The notes under the pieces are model-generated. The model searched no databases. It worked only from the letters and a program-made list of their open reading frames with translations, and was not told the DNA's origin. The translations under genes were made by a program, and so were the position numbers. From the NCBI GenBank assembly GCA_025331125.1, contig JAOALB010000235.1, positions 1 to 37,409 of the forward strand: DNA of 37,409 nucleotides, written 5' to 3'. Positions 1-13,540 of the stretch are shown piece after piece (the stretch's first letter is position 1; the number at the start of each line of letters is the position of its first letter). This stretch comes from Mycogone perniciosa. Taxonomy: Eukaryota; Ascomycota; Sordariomycetes; Hypocreales; Hypocreaceae.

Positions 1-839
1 TATTAAATTAAATATATATAAAGCTATTGCCTGCTTTTATAATTTATAGTTAATAATAAAAAGGGAAACCTTTATTAAAGCCATTACTATTACTTTTTAA
101 TATACTACTTTTATAAAATTAAATTAAACTTTAAAATTAAAAAATATACTTAAATATAGCAGATATATAAATAGTAATAGCTATAAACTTGATTACTTTT
201 TATTAATAACTATATATTTATATAATAAAGGTAACTTAAAAGGAGATTAATTAAACTATTAAAATTAAAAAACTAATATTTATTACTTTATTAAAACTTT
301 TAAATAAGTTTTTTGAATAAATATTTATAAAATAAAAAGACTATATTAAAATAAAAATAATATTATTTAATAAAATATATAACTTTATTAATAAATATTA
401 CTCTTTAATATAATTAAAAAAAATTATAGCTGCTAATATTAAAGAATTATAATAGGAAAACTTAAACTTAATAAATTAATATTTTAAAAAAACTACTATT
501 TTAACTATATAATTTATATAATACTTTTCTATTAAAAACAGTAAATAAACTTCTTTTATAATAGGCTTAAAAGTATAAAATTAAAATACTATTAAAAAAA
601 GATTTACTATATTAAAAAAATAAAATATTTTTATTTAATAAACTATAAGTAATAAAAATATAATTAAATAATAATTTAGCGAAAGGATTTATTTATAAAT
701 TGCAAGTATAATATACGACTCTTTTCTCTTTAACTATAAAATTAAAAGGCAGTATTTATATTTATTAAAATGATTAAAAATTAAATAATATTATTATTAA
801 AAATTAATATCTATTATTATTAATTTAAAGAACCTTTAA

Positions 840-1840
840 TACTTTAAGCTATATAAAAGTATATATAAAATTCAATATTATTACTAGATTTATTAACTTT
901 TATATTAGTAAAAGGGATATATAAAAAATAGCGTTTATTATAAAGTTTAGCCTTTTTAAAATATTAATTATACCTTTTAGCCTTTATACTATACTTATTA
1001 TATTTTAATATTATATTAATTATACTTTCTATAACTATTTTAACTATATTTATATAATATATTTTAATAATATCCTTATATATTTATTATATTAAAAAAG
1101 CATTAAAAATATATATATAAAATAATACCTTACCTTTAAAACGCTAGCCTTTAGATTAATATTATTAAATATAAATTTAAAAAAAAAATACTTTAATTTA
1201 ATTATTAAAGGGATTAAAAATAAATGTTAAAAAGATTAAAGCTATATTAAACTAGCAACTACTTAAAAAAGCAAAAGATTTATAAAAGTTTTTTAATTTT
1301 ATAAATTTCTATTATCATTTTATTTAAAAATACTTTAAAATAGCTATACTATTAAATAAATGTTTAAAAAAAAACTCATTATATACTTGAATACAGAAAT
1401 AACAGGAAGCCTTTAATTTAATTAAATATACGTTTAAATTAACTTTAATCCTAGCCCTCTTTAACTATAAGAAATAAATAGTCTTTAAAACTAATACCTT
1501 TAACTAAATATTAAGCAGTATCCTATTATAGTATAATAAAAAAGGTATTCTATGCCTTATTATATTTCTCTCTATAAAGTATAATATTTAAAAATATAAC
1601 TATAAAATCTATAATAAAAAACTTCTAACTTATATTAAACTAATAAAAAGATAATACCTAAAACTATAAAGCTTATAAAAGTTTAATTTTATTATAGACT
1701 ATAAAAACCTTAAATACTTTACTTTAATAAAAGCTTTAAACTAGCAGTAAATTTAATAGTTTAAATTCCCTTTTAGCTTTAACTTCGATATTATCTACTA
1801 ACCTAGCTTTAAAGCTATAAAGCTTAATACTTTAAATAAA
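840..1840 (+). pseudogene. Reverse transcriptase and RNase H relic of element F
   Basis: Between about 860 and 1110 the frame reads like the gypsy RT palm (an LDxxxAFxxxR-like start, a K-T-A-F stretch, an F-G-L-like block). It reaches the catalytic YLDD box at 1060-1071, which now reads YFNN: both catalytic aspartates have become asparagine through G-to-A changes. RNase H follows at about 1440-1800, with a TDxxxL-like strand and a motif resembling the family's terminal RQxRWxxxL-F-x-I-x-Y-R-PG segment. Many W and Q codons are now TAG or TAA. The product, an RNA-dependent DNA polymerase with RNase H, would have been part of the Pol polyprotein. It is certainly inactive. Confidence 0.8.
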
Positions 1841-2089
1841 AAAATAAAAAATAAGCCTATAAAATTAAACCCCTTTAATAACTAAATTAAAAACAGGCAA
1901 TATATTATCCTTTTATAAAGTTCTTTTTACTTTAAAGTTTAGGCAATATTTTAAAAAAAAGCCTTATTAAATATTAAACTATCTATAAAGGCTACCTTTA
2001 TAGCTATAATAATATTAATAGAAAATAAATAAATTAATAACTTAATTGCAGCAGTATATAAATAAAATATTATAGCGAGAGAAATAGTA

Positions 2090-3260
2090 ACTGCGCTTTA
2101 AAACCTTAATATCCGCTAATAGTTAAAATAGCTTTACAGAGAACTTTAAATTATAATAAATAACTGTTAAATAATAAAGAATAAAATTTACTATTAAAAG
2201 CAGGTCTTTATTCCCTTTAATAATAAGCTTTATATATAAATCTTATTTAAAAACTATTTATATAGCCTAGTTAAATACTTAAATAAATTTAAAACTTTAA
2301 ATTTTATTAGCTGGATATACTAATAGCTATAGATTTTAAAAAATATTAAAGTATTTATATAAGCCTATAAACTATATATTAAAATAAAGGCTTTATAATC
2401 TTTACTATAAAGCTTCCTTTAACTATTATTAGTTTTATTTGATATATAGTTAAATATCTTTATTAACTATATTATACTACTGCTTAAATCCTGCTATTAT
2501 AATATTACTTATAAGCATTTATTAATAATAGTTTACTACTTTATAAAAATATATTATTTTATATTTATTACTTTACTATTAATAAAAAAGCTAATTAATA
2601 TATTTATTAATAGAATTTACTGCCTTTATAATATATTTAATAATATTATATTAAATTATAATATATAGTTTATATTAAAATTCTAAAACTAACTTTTAAA
2701 GTAATTAAAAATTATATTAAAATAGTTATTAGCTTTCTGTCTTAAAATTAATAGCTAAATTTAAAGCATTAATATAAATATAAAATAATACCTATAAGCT
2801 TTTATTAACCTTTACTAAAATAATTAGGCTTATTAGCTTTTATTGGCTAAATTTACTGTAAATAATATAATATCCAAAACTATAGGTATATTACTGTTTT
2901 TTATTAATTATAGTTTTAACCTTTACTTAAAAATAAAGCCTTTACAGCCTTGCCTGCTAAACCTCTTTATAGAAAGAAAAAGAGAGTTCTTCTATACTAA
3001 TACTATTATTAAGCGATTTAAATATATTATTATACAGCTAAAAGCCTTTACTAAATCCTTAAAAAAATATATACAGAAAATATAAACACGCAGAGAGAGG
3101 CATTACTAATTTATACTATTAGGCAGGAAATTTTTATTAATATATAGAATATAAAGATTAACTAGTTAATCAAAAAGCTAAATAATAAATAAATAAAGCC
3201 TTATATAATAATAAAGGTATATTTATAAGCCTATACTATTAGCCTGCTAAAAAGTATAAA
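2090..3260 (+). pseudogene. Integrase relic of element F, including an 80-codon open stretch
   Basis: This is the integrase part of Pol. The clearest piece is 2843-3085, which stays open for 80 codons. It reads like the end of the gypsy integrase core, an E-F-A-V-N-N start followed by a T-G-x-S-P-F-F-x-N-Y-G-F-N-P block, then an amphipathic K/R-rich helix. It is a fragment of integrase, not a separate small gene: it has no own promoter or stop context and continues on both sides in the same pol frame through RIP-made stops. Downstream (about 3100-3260) a motif resembling the K-x-x-R-P-S-K-K-L-D segment of the C-terminal domain follows. Confidence 0.82.
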
Positions 3261-3396
3261 GATTTTCTTAGTTTTATATAACTCCCTTTTATAACCTAAA
3301 ACAGCTACTTTACTATATTTTAAATAAAAGATAATTAATAAAGCTAAATTATAAAATATTTAAAGTAAAATACTAGAAAAAGAAAATAATATAAAT

Positions 3397-3515
3397 AAAG
3401 TATAAAAGAAATAAAAGTTTAAAGCGCTTTTAAATTATTATAATAATAATAGATTTTATTATTTTATTAAATAGAAATACTATATAACTATATAATAATT
3501 AATTAAAGACTTATA
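3397..3515 (+). pseudogene. Chromodomain-like C-terminus of element F Pol
   Basis: The frame resembles a chromodomain of the integrase C-terminal type, with a K-W-x-F-x-x-L-L-like start, a Y-Y-N-N-N turn and an F-Y-Y-x-I-K-W-like strand. Tryptophan codons have become stops. The same segment occurs in element B at about 20405-20525. A chromodomain in this position defines the chromovirus branch of Ty3/gypsy elements and is thought to direct integration to heterochromatin. Confidence 0.6.
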
Positions 3516-3815
3516 AAGCTAAAAAAGGGTAATATAAAACTTTTATACAGTAAATTTAAAAAAGCTAGGCTTACTGTAATAAATATTAAAAAGAATTATA
3601 AAAGAGGAAAAGGAGGAAATAGCTAAAAATAAACTAATACCTGCAAAGCACTAACCGAAAACTATACTGCGCTAAAGCCTATAACTAAACTATATATTAT
3701 TAATACCAAAAACAATACAATTCTCTTTAATTACCTTTATATTAAAAGTATTAAAATAAATTACTTGGAATTTCGATTTATATAAGCAATATAGCTATTC
3801 GCGGCCAAATAGTGT

Positions 3816-3830
3816 AATAAAGAGGGGAGG
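3816..3830 (+). other. Polypurine tract of element F
   Basis: A purine-rich run (AATAAAGAGGGGAGG) sits three bases before the 3' LTR. It is the expected plus-strand priming site for reverse transcription and fixes the orientation of the element as plus. Confidence 0.7.
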
Positions 3831-3833
3831 TAT

Positions 3834-4005
3834 TATTATAGCACTGACTGTAACGCTATATTAACGCCCTATTATATAAGCCTTAGTTATATAACTAGGC
3901 CCTAACGCCTTCCTAGCTATAGCTTTCTATAGAGCCTTAAGGCTTTCTCGCTCTCTATAGAATCACAATAATATTTGCCCTGACCTGCCTTTCTATACTA
4001 TAATA
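3834..4005 (+). repeat. 3' LTR of element F (172 bp, family 1)
   Basis: This matches the two LTRs of element B (14864-15035 and 20839-21010) over the same 172 bp. The start is mutated from TGTTAC to TATTAT and the end is now CTATAATA. Inner words such as CTAGCTATAGCTTTC and TTTGCC are shared by all three copies. Confidence 0.88.
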
Positions 4006-4476
4006 ATAGCTCTTTTTTATTTAAAGTAATTTTAATATTAGAAATTAAATAAATAACTAAAATTATGATTAAATGTTTAAATAAGGTTTTTAAATATTAT
4101 ATTTGAAGGATTTTATATTTAAATATTAAATATTAAATAGGATATTTCTTTATTAATTTCTTTTTTAAAGCTTCTTTTTATATTAAATAGTAAAAAAAGA
4201 AATTAAAAAGCTTTATAGTTTATATAATTTAATTTATTAAATTTACAAATAATAGTAATTTTAATATTTTCTTTTAAAGACAAGTAATATTTTAATTTAA
4301 AATAGCTTTTATATAATAAATTATATATAATATAGAAAAGTAATAAATATATTATTTATATTAAAAATAATATTTTATATTTTAATTATTTTTATTTCTT
4401 TTATTTGTTAATAATCATTTTACTTTATAATATTTAATATTTCTTTAAAATTACAAAATATTATAACAAAAGACTT
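4006..4476. other. AT-rich spacer between elements F and E
   Basis: About 470 bp of A/T-dominated sequence. I see no open frame, no LTR and no recognisable protein remnant. In texture it resembles 10924-13540, on the other side of element E, and may be the older sequence into which E inserted. Confidence 0.6.
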
Positions 4477-4694
4477 TTATAATAGGGGGTTAAGTTAAGT
4501 AAGTATAATATAGGTAATAAAGTATTATAAAACTTAAACTGACTGCTTTATTAACTTATATATAGCTGGGTTAATATAATTAAATAAAGGGCTAGCATTA
4601 TATAAAAGACCCTATACTGCTTATCTTTTATAATAGTATATACTCTTTTAAATATAGTATATATTAATGTATATACTTTTTAGTATTATAATCA
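4477..4694 (-). repeat. 3' LTR of element E (~218 bp)
   Basis: A direct repeat of 10706-10923, sharing long blocks such as GTAATAAAGTATTATAAAAC and GGGCTAGC. On the minus strand it begins near ATTATAATAC and ends near TATTATAA, which form short inverted ends. The exact outer base is uncertain by two or three positions because the edges are mutated. Confidence 0.82.
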
Positions 4695-4708
4695 TCCCTC
4701 CCTTTTTA
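4695..4708 (-). other. Polypurine tract of element E
   Basis: The plus strand reads CCCTCCCTTTTT just inside the left LTR, so the minus strand is AAAAAGGGAGGG immediately before the LTR. This is the plus-strand primer site and sets the element on the minus strand. Confidence 0.7.
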
Positions 4709-4779
4709 AATAGCTATCCCGGCTATTCTTTAGCATTAAAGGTTTATAAATAAAGGGAAGTAAAGTAATATAACTTCCT

Positions 4780-4985
4780 GCACTCCCTTTTAACTACTCT
4801 TTAAATTGCTTTTCCTTTATCTTTATCTCGCTTACCTTTTATATTAATTATCTTTTAACCTTTATTCCTTACTCTTTTATTTAATTTATCTTTACTTTAT
4901 TATTTATATTTCACTAGCCCTTTACTTTAATGTATCTCATTCGCTAAATTTATTAAAATTAAAGCTTTGCGTAAATGAATACTTA
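4780..4985 (-). pseudogene. Lysine/arginine-rich C-terminal Pol tail of element E
   Basis: On the minus strand one frame runs from about 4985 down to 4780 with few stops and a very basic composition: repeated K, R, D, N and G, with K-D-K and N-K-R clusters. It is the last coding stretch before the polypurine tract. No chromodomain pattern like those of families 1 and 2 is visible, so this family may end Pol with a basic tail. Its function is unknown. Confidence 0.35.
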
Positions 4986-7900
4986 TTTCAAATAAACCGC
5001 TAACTCCCGCCTTATTAGAAGTTAATATATATATTATTTCTATATAATATTAAAGTATAGTAAAAAACTAATAAAATAGTAAAAAAAGCCTAGTAATTTA
5101 AAATTAATTGACTATATTTTTACTAACTTTACTTTAACCTATTATTTCTAATATATAAACTATAATAATTTTTATAATTAACAAGTTTTATTTAATATTT
5201 ATAAAGCTAAATATATTAACCTTTTATTCCTTTATTAATTACTTTTAATTAGCCCTTTTATATTACTATAAAGTTATATTTATTAAATAAAGATTATTTT
5301 TAAATTAATTAAATTTAATATAATAACTATATTATTTTTAAATTTAATAATAATAAAAATAACCCCCTTTATAAATTAAAGGGATCTATATATTAAAAGC
5401 CTATAAAAACTTCCTTGAACTTTTACTTTACTTTTAATAGTTTTAAATTAAAATATTATTAAAAGTATAAATTAATTAATACTAAACAAAATTAAAATTT
5501 ATAAAGTATAAAACCTTAATAACTATTTATTAATAGTTTTTAATATTTTAATAGCTTTATCCTTTAACTCAAAGTCCCTTTCATATATATATTTACTTTT
5601 TTAATATTAATTTTCTTTTTATTAACTATTTATATATAAGCTATTAATACTATTTATAAATAAATAAATAAGTAAATTATAAAAGACCTAATAGCTTAAA
5701 TTAAAAAGTAGTTTTTCAAAAAATTTTTTATTAATAATAGGTAAATCCTTTAATTAATAGCTTAATAAAGTACTTTTATAGTAATTAATAAAGTATTATT
5801 TATTAATAAAAACCTTAATTAAAATAAATATTATAAAATAATTAAATCATTATTTAAAGTAAACTTTAATTTTTACTTTATTATTTATTATTTATTTAAT
5901 TTTTAAAGTATATATAGCCTTTTCCTTTTACTTTAATTAATTCTTAATTAATAGTAAGTTTATAGTAGCTTTTTAAATTCCCCTTTTTTTTCTTTAATTA
6001 ATTAGAAATTTCCTATATCTCTATCCTATTAATAAAAGTTTATTCCCTTTTTATTTATATTTTTTAATATTATTTTATTTACTTTCAAGAGCTTTTTATA
6101 TTACTTTCTATAATTTATTAATTATATTTAAAAAGTTATCTTTTTTATTCTCTTTAATAATATATTTCCCTTTAAAGCTATATATACTTTATAATTTCTT
6201 TTATTTTTTACATTTCCTTTAAATCTTGTCAATATAATATTAGTAATAATTTATTAATAATTCCCTTTTTTATCATTTATAATTTAAATAAATTAATATA
6301 AAATATATTATATAAATAAAAGTATTTTCTTTAATAAAGTAATATAGTAAATTTATTTTCTTATAGTTTTAAAGATATAAAAAAGTTTTATAAACTTTAA
6401 TATTAACTTTTTCTTTTTACTTTTTAACTTTAAATTCTTTATAGAAAATATTATTAAATCCCTTAATTATAAACTTAAAAGCTTATAGCGTTTATTATAA
6501 TAGAATACCTAGTATTTTACTAAAATATATTACTAAACTCTTAATTTTGTTTAAAGTTAATTTAATTTCTTAATATAAGCTTATACTATTAATATACCTT
6601 TACCTTTAATAATACCTTTACTTTTTATTGAAAAGTTTAACTTGAAGTTATATTAAGCTTTAAATATTAATACTTTTATTATTATATATTTTATATTATT
6701 ATAAATAAATTATATTAACTTTAAAAGCTATATTTATATCGCTTAGTCTTTATTTATAAGGTATTAAAAGTAATATTATAATATTAAATTTATTTTTATT
6801 ATTTATTTATTAATTTATAAATAAAATACTATTAATAAATAATATTTTAGTTTAAAGATAAAATAAAAGTTTAATTTGAAATTACTTATAAATATAAATC
6901 TTTTACTTAAAGTTATTTTTTAGAAAGGCTTAAATATTAATTTAACTTTTATATTAAATAGCTTTATTAATTTTATAATAATCATTAAAATGCTAGTAAG
7001 TATAAATAATAAATACGTTATAAATTAACTTATTATCATTAAAATAGCATTTATATTTTACTTTTAATATACTATTATTAATAAACTTATAATAAAGCTT
7101 ATAATAATTTTGACTTATAGTTTATTTAAAATTAAAAGCAATTTTAAAGTCTTATATCAATAATATTATTATAATACAGCACTTTGATATATACTATAGC
7201 TATATATATATTTATTAAGCTTTTTATTTATATAATATTAATAAGGTTTATATTAAACTAGCTTTAATATTTATTAGATATTAAAATAGCCTACTAGCAG
7301 GTTATTATAATATAAATATATTAACTTTTAGTGTATTGCTTTATCTTTTAATATATATAAGCAGTTTTAATATAATAGCAGTCTTTTAATATTTAATAAT
7401 TGAACCCTTTAAAGTCGCTAACTATTAACTGTTAATATAGTAGCTTTTTATTTTTTAATTTCTTTATTTTTTCTGTAAGCTTTTTAAATTAACTTTATAA
7501 AAGCCTTAAAGATTAAGTCTTTTATAAGCTTTTTCATTATTAGCAATTATTTAATAATAAAGATTAAAACAAAGTACTTATAATTAAGTATCTCTTTAAT
7601 TTAATTAATTAATATAAAAGTTTTAGTATTCCTTTACCTTTATCTTTATTAACATAAATTATTTTATTTTATAACAGTATTTTACTATATTAATAATAAG
7701 TTTAAATTATTTTATTTTATAAAGGCGTTTCACTATATTTAAATTAATTCAATATCTAAATTCCTTTACTTTATAAAGGCATTTAATTATATATTTTATA
7801 TGTTTATATTAATTAAACTTTAATTAATTTATTGTATTCATTTAGTAGATATTTAATATTTATTTATTTTTCCCTTTTATAGTTCAAGCACTATAATAAT

Positions 7901-8234
7901 ATATTTACAAAATTACCTTTTTTTAATTAATATCTTATTATAAAGTTAAATAGTATTAAATATATATATTATAAAACGTATTATTATAATAGCTTTTATT
8001 ATATAATAGTAACTTTATAATTATAAATACTTTTTAATTTAAAGTTTTATAGTTTTACTTTATTTTAATAAACTTTTAAAACTAAAATACTATAAAGTAA
8101 TAATTTCTTTTTAAATGTAGGTAAAATAAAATCCCTGCTATTATATTATTAAATATATTTATTTTAATATAATTTAATAGCTTTAAGTTAAAGTATTATA
8201 ATAATAATATTAATTTAAATAAAGTCTATTAATA

Positions 8235-8470
8235 TTATATGTTTTAATAAAATATACTTTAAAGATTTAATACTATTTTAATAAAAGATATTTTTTAAAA
8301 GGTTAATATATAGTTTAGTTTATTTTAATTATCTTAAAACTTATTTAATATATTTTATATGCTTTTCTTTAATCTTAAAATGAATAAAAACATTATTAAA
8401 GTTAACTATATATATAATATTAATTAATCTATATAATACTTTATAAATATAGTATTAAAAGGTTATTAAT
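8235..8470 (-). pseudogene. Reverse transcriptase relic of element E
   Basis: The minus-strand frame reads a T-F-Q-x-Y-I-N-like start, then L-x-x-L-I-D-I-x-x-V. The catalytic box (plus 8392-8403) is mutated from YLDD to NFNN. It continues to an H-x-x-H-I-x-x-V-L-x-x-L helix and an L-Y-x-N-L-x-K-C-x-F-like block. These are blocks C to E of gypsy RT in correct order and spacing. The aspartates are lost through G-to-A changes, so it is dead. Confidence 0.75.
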
Positions 8471-10705
8471 ATATTAATAAACTTAAAAAGTATTATTAAA
8501 TATTTAAAATACCTATAGTATATTTAAAATATAGTTTTCTATTTATTTCTTTTTAACGTTAATTTAATAATAAGCTTTTTTTAAATTAATTTATATAAAA
8601 TACTAAACGCTTTTAATATAGTTAAAGATCTTTAAAATAAAAAATAAAACGTAACAATTGTTTTTATTACTTTTCTGAATTTATAATAGTTAATATATAG
8701 CTATAATATATTATTTCTTTTAATATAAAAAGGATAGGCACTTTTAATAAGCTTTTTAAAGGGCAGATTTATCTTTTTATTGAATCTTTTTTAAAGTAAA
8801 TATAAAGTTTTTTAAATTTATTTAAAAAAAGTAAATAAATACTATTATATAAAAGCTAAGTCTTTAACAGAAAGTTAATTAAATAGTCTGCGGCTTTATA
8901 TTATAATAGTATATAAATATAGGTAAAGTTAAATACTCTTAAAAAATAGAATTTTATAAGTATATCAGCAGTAAATCTTTTACCTATTACTTTATTTTTA
9001 TTTAATAGTTAAAGGCATTTATTTAATTTCATAATTATAAATATTTAAGTTAAATTCGTATATACTGCTTAAAACTTATATAGCTATAAGATTTTCTAGT
9101 CTTTTTATTAATATTTAAACTATTAATATTAATTAACTAAACTAATATAAATATAATACTTTAGTAATATTAATATATTTAATAATATAAAGCTACTTTA
9201 AAAATATAAATTATAGTTATTATTAATATAAATATGTATAGATTATTACGTAATACTTTAAAAGTTAATAAACTATACTAAAACATTTTATATATTATAT
9301 TAAAAAAGTATAAATTTCCTTATAGCTTTAAAATTAAATATTTTATAGGTATTTAATAAAGTTAATATATTTAAGTAAAAACCATATTAATAAAGTTAAC
9401 TTTAATATAGTGATTAAAGTCTATATAAGTTTTAATATTTACCATTAAATTATAATAAATATATAAAAGTAAGTTTTAACTTTAACATTTATTTATTTAA
9501 TTATAGTAAAGATATTTACTATAATTATCAATTATTCTTTTACTTTTTGTTTTATAATTAATTAAGTATAGGTATATAAGTATTAAGTATTTAATACTAT
9601 TATAGTAGAAATAATATTAAAGGTTTATATTTTAAAGTATAGGTATATTATTTAAACATATTATAATATTATTATCTTTATAACTTATAAGTACATTATA
9701 GTTAGATTTTTAAGAATATTTATAAAAGGGGGTTTAAAGGTTTAGCTTTTTCTCTTTTCTTTTGAATATAGTTTTATTATATTTTTAAAATAAATCATAA
9801 ATAAAACTATTTCCTTTTTAATATTAAAAATACTTTCATAGTATATTTTATTTTAATTTTATATTTTAATTTTAAACTTTATATAAAAGCTTAAAGTATA
9901 TTTCTTTTTTAGTTTATATAAAAATTACTTTTTAATTAAATTGAAGTAAATATAAAACCTTATTAAAGTCTAGCCTTTATATTAATCAACATATTTAAAT
10001 TATATAATAAATAAAAGCTTTTAATTATTAAAGTCTTTTAATATTATTATACTTTACTTTATATAGCTTAATAATTCTTTTTGATTTCCTTTTATCAAAT
10101 AGGCAAATATTTATTAAAGTATTACCATTATTTAAATTAATATTTAATATTTATATTTTCAAAAGTAAATAAAATATACTTGAAATCCTTTTAAAACGTT
10201 TATAGTATCTTATTAAAAGCTTATTTTAAATTATTAAACTATTTATTTTAAGTATAAAAGTTACCTTTAAAGTTAAGTAATATTTTTAATGCAGATTTCT
10301 TTTTAACTATTATCTAATAATGTATTTAAACTTTAGCAGTATTTAGATTATAATTTATAGGTTAAAGAGATATTACTTAGTTAACGCTTAAAAGCCTACT
10401 CTTTTTCTTTAAGGTTAAAGAGTAGCTTTAATTAATAGATCCATTTATTAATACAGGCATATTTCTTTTATATATTATTTTATATAAGGTTATCCTATAT
10501 TGTATCCTATATAGGCTTATCCTGCATTTTATTTTATATAAGGTTATCTATAATATTACTAGGGCCTGAAATTAAATTAACAGGTAAATATATATTAATT
10601 ATAGAGTTGCCAGTATTTCTCTTTATATTTGCTAATATATTAGCTATAGCAGACTATTAGATTATTACTATATTAGCTTAAATAGCTTATAAAGAAGTTT
10701 AGGAA

Positions 10706-10923
10706 TTATAATAAAGGGTTAAGTTAAAGAGGTATAATATAGGTAATAAAGTATTATAAAACTTAAATTTACTGCTTCATTAACTTATATGCAGCTACGT
10801 TAATATAGTTAAATACAGGGCTAGCGTTATATAAGGGACCTTATACTGCCTGTCGTTTATAATAGTATATACTTCTTTAAATATAGTTTATACTAGGGTA
10901 TATACTTTTTGGTATTATAATTT
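10706..10923 (-). repeat. 5' LTR of element E (~218 bp)
   Basis: Partner of 4477-4694 in the same orientation, about 6.2 kb away. The differences are mainly transitions. Flanking bases do not repeat those at the left LTR. Confidence 0.82.
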
Positions 10924-13540
10924 TATTTTTATTTTATAATAAATATATTTTAAAATTTAAAATACTTTTATTATTGTTTATTAAAAAAGAAGTTAACATT
11001 TATTTATAGCTTTATATATTTTAATTGTTTATTAAATACCTTTAATAAAATTAAGTTTTATAATAATATTATTTGAATAATTATATTCTTTATATTTAAC
11101 TATATAATATAATATTCTCTTTATTTTAATTTATTTATTAATTTAAAAAACTATTATAATCAAGGTTAAATAAACTATTTTGTAATTTATATTCTATTAA
11201 AAAGCTATTATATTTATTTTAATATCTTTCTTCATTTACTAATAATATAACTTATAAAAACTCTTTAAAATATTTATATAATTATATTTAAACTTCGTTT
11301 TATTTAATTAATTATATTTACGTTGAAAAACAGTTATAGATATATATATGTATTTATTTATAAATTAAACCTTTCTTATATTTAATATAACATATACAAA
11401 TCCTATTTTATAAATAAATTTCAAAAGGTTAGCTTTACTTTTCAAAGGTTTTTATTATAATATTGAAAAAAGTATAATATTTAATATTATTGATAATATA
11501 GTAATAAAACTTTATTTAATTGGTACAATTATATTGTAATTTTAAAAGTTAAAGTTATTAATATTGTAAGTTAAATAATCGTTTAATGTATATATAAATA
11601 AAACATTTAACTTTTGTTTTAGCTTTTTTTAATAGATTTAAGATTAAAAGATTAAATAAAGATACTATTTATTTTTTAAATAATATAATACTTTAATAAG
11701 TTTATAGCTTTTAAGTAAATATAATATTAAAGTTATTGTTTTAAATTTATAAATAAACTATATTATAATATTATCTTTGTTCTTTTTATATTAATTTCAA
11801 TAACATTTAAATTAAACGATCTTAATGCTTTTAATAAGGTTTATTATTTATAAATTCAATTTAGAAAGTTTATCTCCTTTTAACGGTTCTTTCAAGTATT
11901 ACTTATAAAGTTATTTAAATTCATAACTTCTAGTATAAAGTAAATTAATAAATTCCCTTTTAATAAATTATTAAAAATAGTTTTCAAATTACTTTTATTT
12001 TAAAAAACCTTTATTATAAAAGTTAAAACTATTATTTTATTTACGACTTTCTTTTTTGAGATATTTAAAATAATAAAAGCTTTTATTATAATAATATAAA
12101 AAGCTATCTCTTTATATATATTTAATTTAAATTAAGAAGTAAAAAGAAAGAAAAAAAGAAACGATTTTTAAATTTTAAATCTTTTAATATTTTAAAATTA
12201 CTTTCTAATAGTATATACTTTTATATTATTTTAAGCAATTAAATATATATTATACTTTAAAACATTAGATTCATTAGGTTTAAAGTAAGTAATATATTAA
12301 ACAACTTTAATATAGCTTTTACTTTTATCAACATAATTAAAGCTGAACTTATTATACTTTTTTTAAATATATAATTTCAATATACTATAAATGTTGTAAA
12401 GATTAAAGTATTTATTATATTTAATTTAGTTTAATCTTTTAAATTTAAAGCCTTATCAAAATTAAACAATTCAAAGGTTTAAAGTTTATTTTAAACATTC
12501 TTTTTTCAAAAATAAAATAATAGTATATATTAATAATATTTCTAAATTAAGCGTTTTTATTAAAAAGTAAAGCCTTCAAAATTTAGTATTTATTTAAAGT
12601 TTAATAAAGATTTATATATTAATAATAAACATTTAATATTTTAATATAATCTATAAATATCTTTTATATAAAAAAAGCCTTTATATATATATATATATAT
12701 TTCTTTGATTTTTGAATTATTAACTTTTATAATTGAATGTTAAATAAAGATTAATTTTATTATTTTTGATTTATACCATAAAATCTCTTTTTTTTAAATA
12801 TAAATTATATTTTTTTATTCAACTTTTTTATTTTAATAATCTTTTCTTTAATTTTAATAATAAATATTGTTTTTTACTTCAATTTAATAAAACTTAAAAA
12901 GCTTTTTTATTACACCTTTAAATTCTAAACTTTATAATAAAACGTAACTTTTTATTATTTTATAATATAAAATTACTTTGATTTTTATTAAAAGGATGCT
13001 ATTTATATTTTCAATTATAATTATAATTTATATAATTTACTTTGAACTATTTATTATTTATAATTGAATTATTTAAAATAACTCTTATTATTTAATATTC
13101 CAAATTATATTAATCTTTTTAACTCAAATAAATATTTGATAAATCATCATAAATTATTTATCATTATTAAAAATATATATTCTTATTAATGCATTTCAAA
13201 AAAGTCTTTTTTACCTTTATTTAACCTAAATTATAAGATTTTATATTAAAATTTAAATTAAATTTGAATTTAAAAATATTAACTTTAATATATTTATCAT
13301 TAATATAATATATTTTAAATATAAATAATAAAACTATAACTTTCATTTATTTTAAAAGTAAAAAAAAACTTTTTTTTAAATTATTAAATAGTTATTTATT
13401 TAATAATAGTAAAGTTTAATTATCTTTAACTTATTTATAGCTTAATAGTATTTATTATTCTTCTTTAAATACTTAAAAAGGGTAAAAGAATATTATTAAG
13501 TTTACCTTTTTTATTAGCTTATTAAAAGCTTATAAACTTT
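10924..13540. other. Long AT-rich stretch with no recognisable gene
   Basis: About 2.6 kb of almost pure A/T with many TTGA and TCAA words, more of these than in the retrotransposon copies. There is a TA-dinucleotide run near 12680-12700. I see no LTR pair, no pol relic and no open frame. It could be a much older RIP-destroyed repeat or AT-rich heterochromatic spacer. Confidence 0.55.

Larger units (their letters stand above)
1..4005 (+). mobile_element. Element F: 3' part of a RIP-degraded Ty3/gypsy chromovirus (family 1)
   Basis: The sequence runs parallel to 17071-21010 over its whole length (for example the integrase block near 2843 and the one near 19855), so it is a second copy of element B. 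Reading through stop codons gives, in order, reverse transcriptase, RNase H, integrase and a chromodomain-like end, then a purine tract and a 172-bp LTR. That order (RT-RH-IN-CHD) is the Ty3/gypsy chromovirus order. The 5' LTR, gag and protease lie before position 1. Differences from B are almost all C/T and G/A transitions, as expected of RIP. No frame is open over a functional length, so the copy is dead. Confidence 0.88.
4477..10923 (-). mobile_element. Element E: full-length RIP-degraded Ty3/gypsy retrotransposon, third family
   Basis: Two direct repeats of about 218 bp (4477-4694 and 10706-10923) bound a 6.0-kb interior. The interior is T-rich on the plus strand and codes on the minus strand. 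A purine tract on the minus strand lies directly beside the left repeat, so the left copy is the 3' LTR. An RT relic reads on the minus strand at about 8235-8470 with the YLDD box mutated to NFNN. RT lying upstream of a long integrase-sized stretch suggests Ty3/gypsy order. The LTR shares no sequence with those of families 1 and 2. I found no convincing target-site duplication. The gag region (about 9000-10700) cannot be resolved by eye. Confidence 0.72.

Noticed and set aside
2843..3085. An 80-codon open frame as an independent small gene
   Set aside because: It is a fragment of the integrase of element F, continuing in the same pol frame on both sides through RIP-made stops, and has a matching segment in element B.
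12680..12700. The TA-repeat run as a microsatellite of interest
   Set aside because: TA runs are expected throughout RIP-saturated sequence and this one is short.
10924..13540. An AT-rich regional centromere
   Set aside because: Centromeres of filamentous fungi are built of such RIP-degraded repeats, so this is possible, but base composition alone cannot separate a centromere from other AT-rich heterochromatin.
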